Positions 63,498-64,000 of a DNA stretch of 64,000 nt are shown here, in pieces (positions within the stretch are counted from its first letter, which is position 1; each line of letters begins with the position of its first letter). A model generated the notes under the pieces. The model was not told the origin of the DNA. It ran no database searches and saw nothing but the letters and a program-made list of their open reading frames with translations. Source of the stretch: Takashimella koratensis (lineage: Eukaryota; Basidiomycota; Tremellomycetes; Trichosporonales; Tetragoniomycetaceae). The translations under genes and the position numbers were made by a program. The stretch lies in contig BCKT01000011.1 of assembly GCA_003116875.1 (NCBI GenBank), positions 682,001 through 746,000 on the forward strand. The letters run 5' to 3'.

Positions 63498-64000
63498 CTA
63501 ATGATGTACTGTCCCTCCATGACCCCACTTCTCTTCGAGGAAATCTGTGAGCCAGATATACAATTCCCCCCAAGCGTTTCTCTTATCCATTGAATGATTT
63601 GAATCGGTAAACATTCTAAACCTCCACCCTCTAACTCCCTTTGCAGTCAACATATCAACCAACCTAGCTGTATTTGCGAAATGAACATTATCGTCTCCGG
63701 ATCCATGAGCGATCGCGAGATCAACGGCGGCAAAATTGGTGACGTTCATTACTGCGCTAGAGACGTAGCCGTCCGGATTGGCTTCGAGGGTGTTCATATA
63801 TCGCTCAGTGTAGATGGAATCGTACAATCGCCAATTCGTGACGGGGGCCACTGCCATACCGAGGGTGAATAGCCCCTGATTGGCTTCGAGGGTTTTCAGA
63901 GTCATGTAACCCCCGTAACTCCAACCCCAGATCCCGATGCGTTCTCGGTCGACGTACTTGCGCTTGACCATCTCCCGGGCTGCAGCCATCTGGTCCTCGA
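63498..64000 (-). CDS. Dipeptidyl aminopeptidase / prolyl oligopeptidase S9B family, C-terminal part (5' truncated)
   Basis: The frame is open to the window edge, so only the last 167 residues are seen. They carry the full alpha/beta-hydrolase catalytic end of S9B peptidases (DPP IV, yeast Ste13/Dap2): nucleophile Ser in GIWGWSYGGYMTLKTLE, then the Asp in AHGSGDDNVHFANTARLVDM, and the His in FTDSNHSMDKRNA. The short C-terminus after His (about 25 residues) is normal. Whether the protein has the N-terminal membrane anchor and beta-propeller cannot be seen. Ste13-type members trim X-Ala/X-Pro pairs from peptide precursors in the late secretory path; others are extracellular, so the role here is open. 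Confidence 0.93.
   Translation of the reverse strand, partial: EDQMAAAREMVKRKYVDRERIGIWGWSYGGYMTLKTLEANQGLFTLGMAVAPVTNWRLYDSIYTERYMNTLEANPDGYVSSAVMNVTNFAAVDLAIAHGSGDDNVHFANTARLVDMLTAKGVRGWRFRMFTDSNHSMDKRNAWGELYIWLTDFLEEKWGHGGTVHH

Overview
The window is 64 kb of nuclear DNA from a basidiomycete fungus, probably a yeast-like one. The evidence is protein-coding genes on both strands, each cut by many short GT-AG introns (mostly 45-80 nt) with CTGAC/CTAAC-type branch sites just before the acceptor, compact intergenic gaps, and family members typical of basidiomycetes. I lean towards Tremellomycetes on intron density and moderate GC, but the class cannot be fixed by eye. I rebuilt exon structures by hand. 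For the multi-exon genes whose exons I fixed individually the summed coding length divides by three, which is a strong internal check.

Layout. 1-696: C-terminal end of an unknown Ser/Pro-rich protein. 1556-1690: a decayed copy of the 3' end of the next gene. 2196-5294 (-): a large coiled-coil/Pro-rich protein. 5871-10961 (-): ELP1 (Elongator), divergent from EMC3 (11170-12724, +). 13710-15888 and 17675-19406 (+): two tandem secreted paralogs with a signal peptide, a Lys-Arg site and dibasic repeats; the first holds eleven exons of exactly 54 nt, each encoding one 18-residue repeat. 20408-28073 (+): a 2,185-residue RING-PH-VWA protein with the domain order of the yeast pheromone-pathway scaffolds Ste5/Far1. 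29464-31078 (+): secreted purine nucleoside permease (NUP) family protein. 31469-36529 (-): BRPF/NTO1 histone-reader protein. 39099-41015 (+): purine-cytosine permease. 42018-44804 (+): DGA1 diacylglycerol acyltransferase. 45258-46917 (-): DAGK/sphingosine-kinase-like lipid kinase. 47391-50112 (+): TRAIP-like RING-H2 protein. 50870-56656 (-): SCM3/HJURP-type CENP-A chaperone with six identical-spacing Cys4 modules. 57131-58566 (+): DUF1746 (Dsc4-like) membrane protein. 59205-63005 (+): CCC2 copper ATPase. 63498-64000 (-): C-terminal part of a dipeptidyl aminopeptidase (S9B).

Most genes are housekeeping and unrelated to their neighbours. The part most likely to be undescribed is 13.7-28 kb: two secreted precursors that look built for dibasic (Kex2-type) cleavage into families of small acidic peptides, with introns placed just before each dibasic site, lying directly upstream of a Ste5/Far1-like scaffold. 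That they act together is inference only. The second unusual item is the centromere protein at 50.9-56.7 kb with its six-fold C-X2-C-X13-C-X8-C array.
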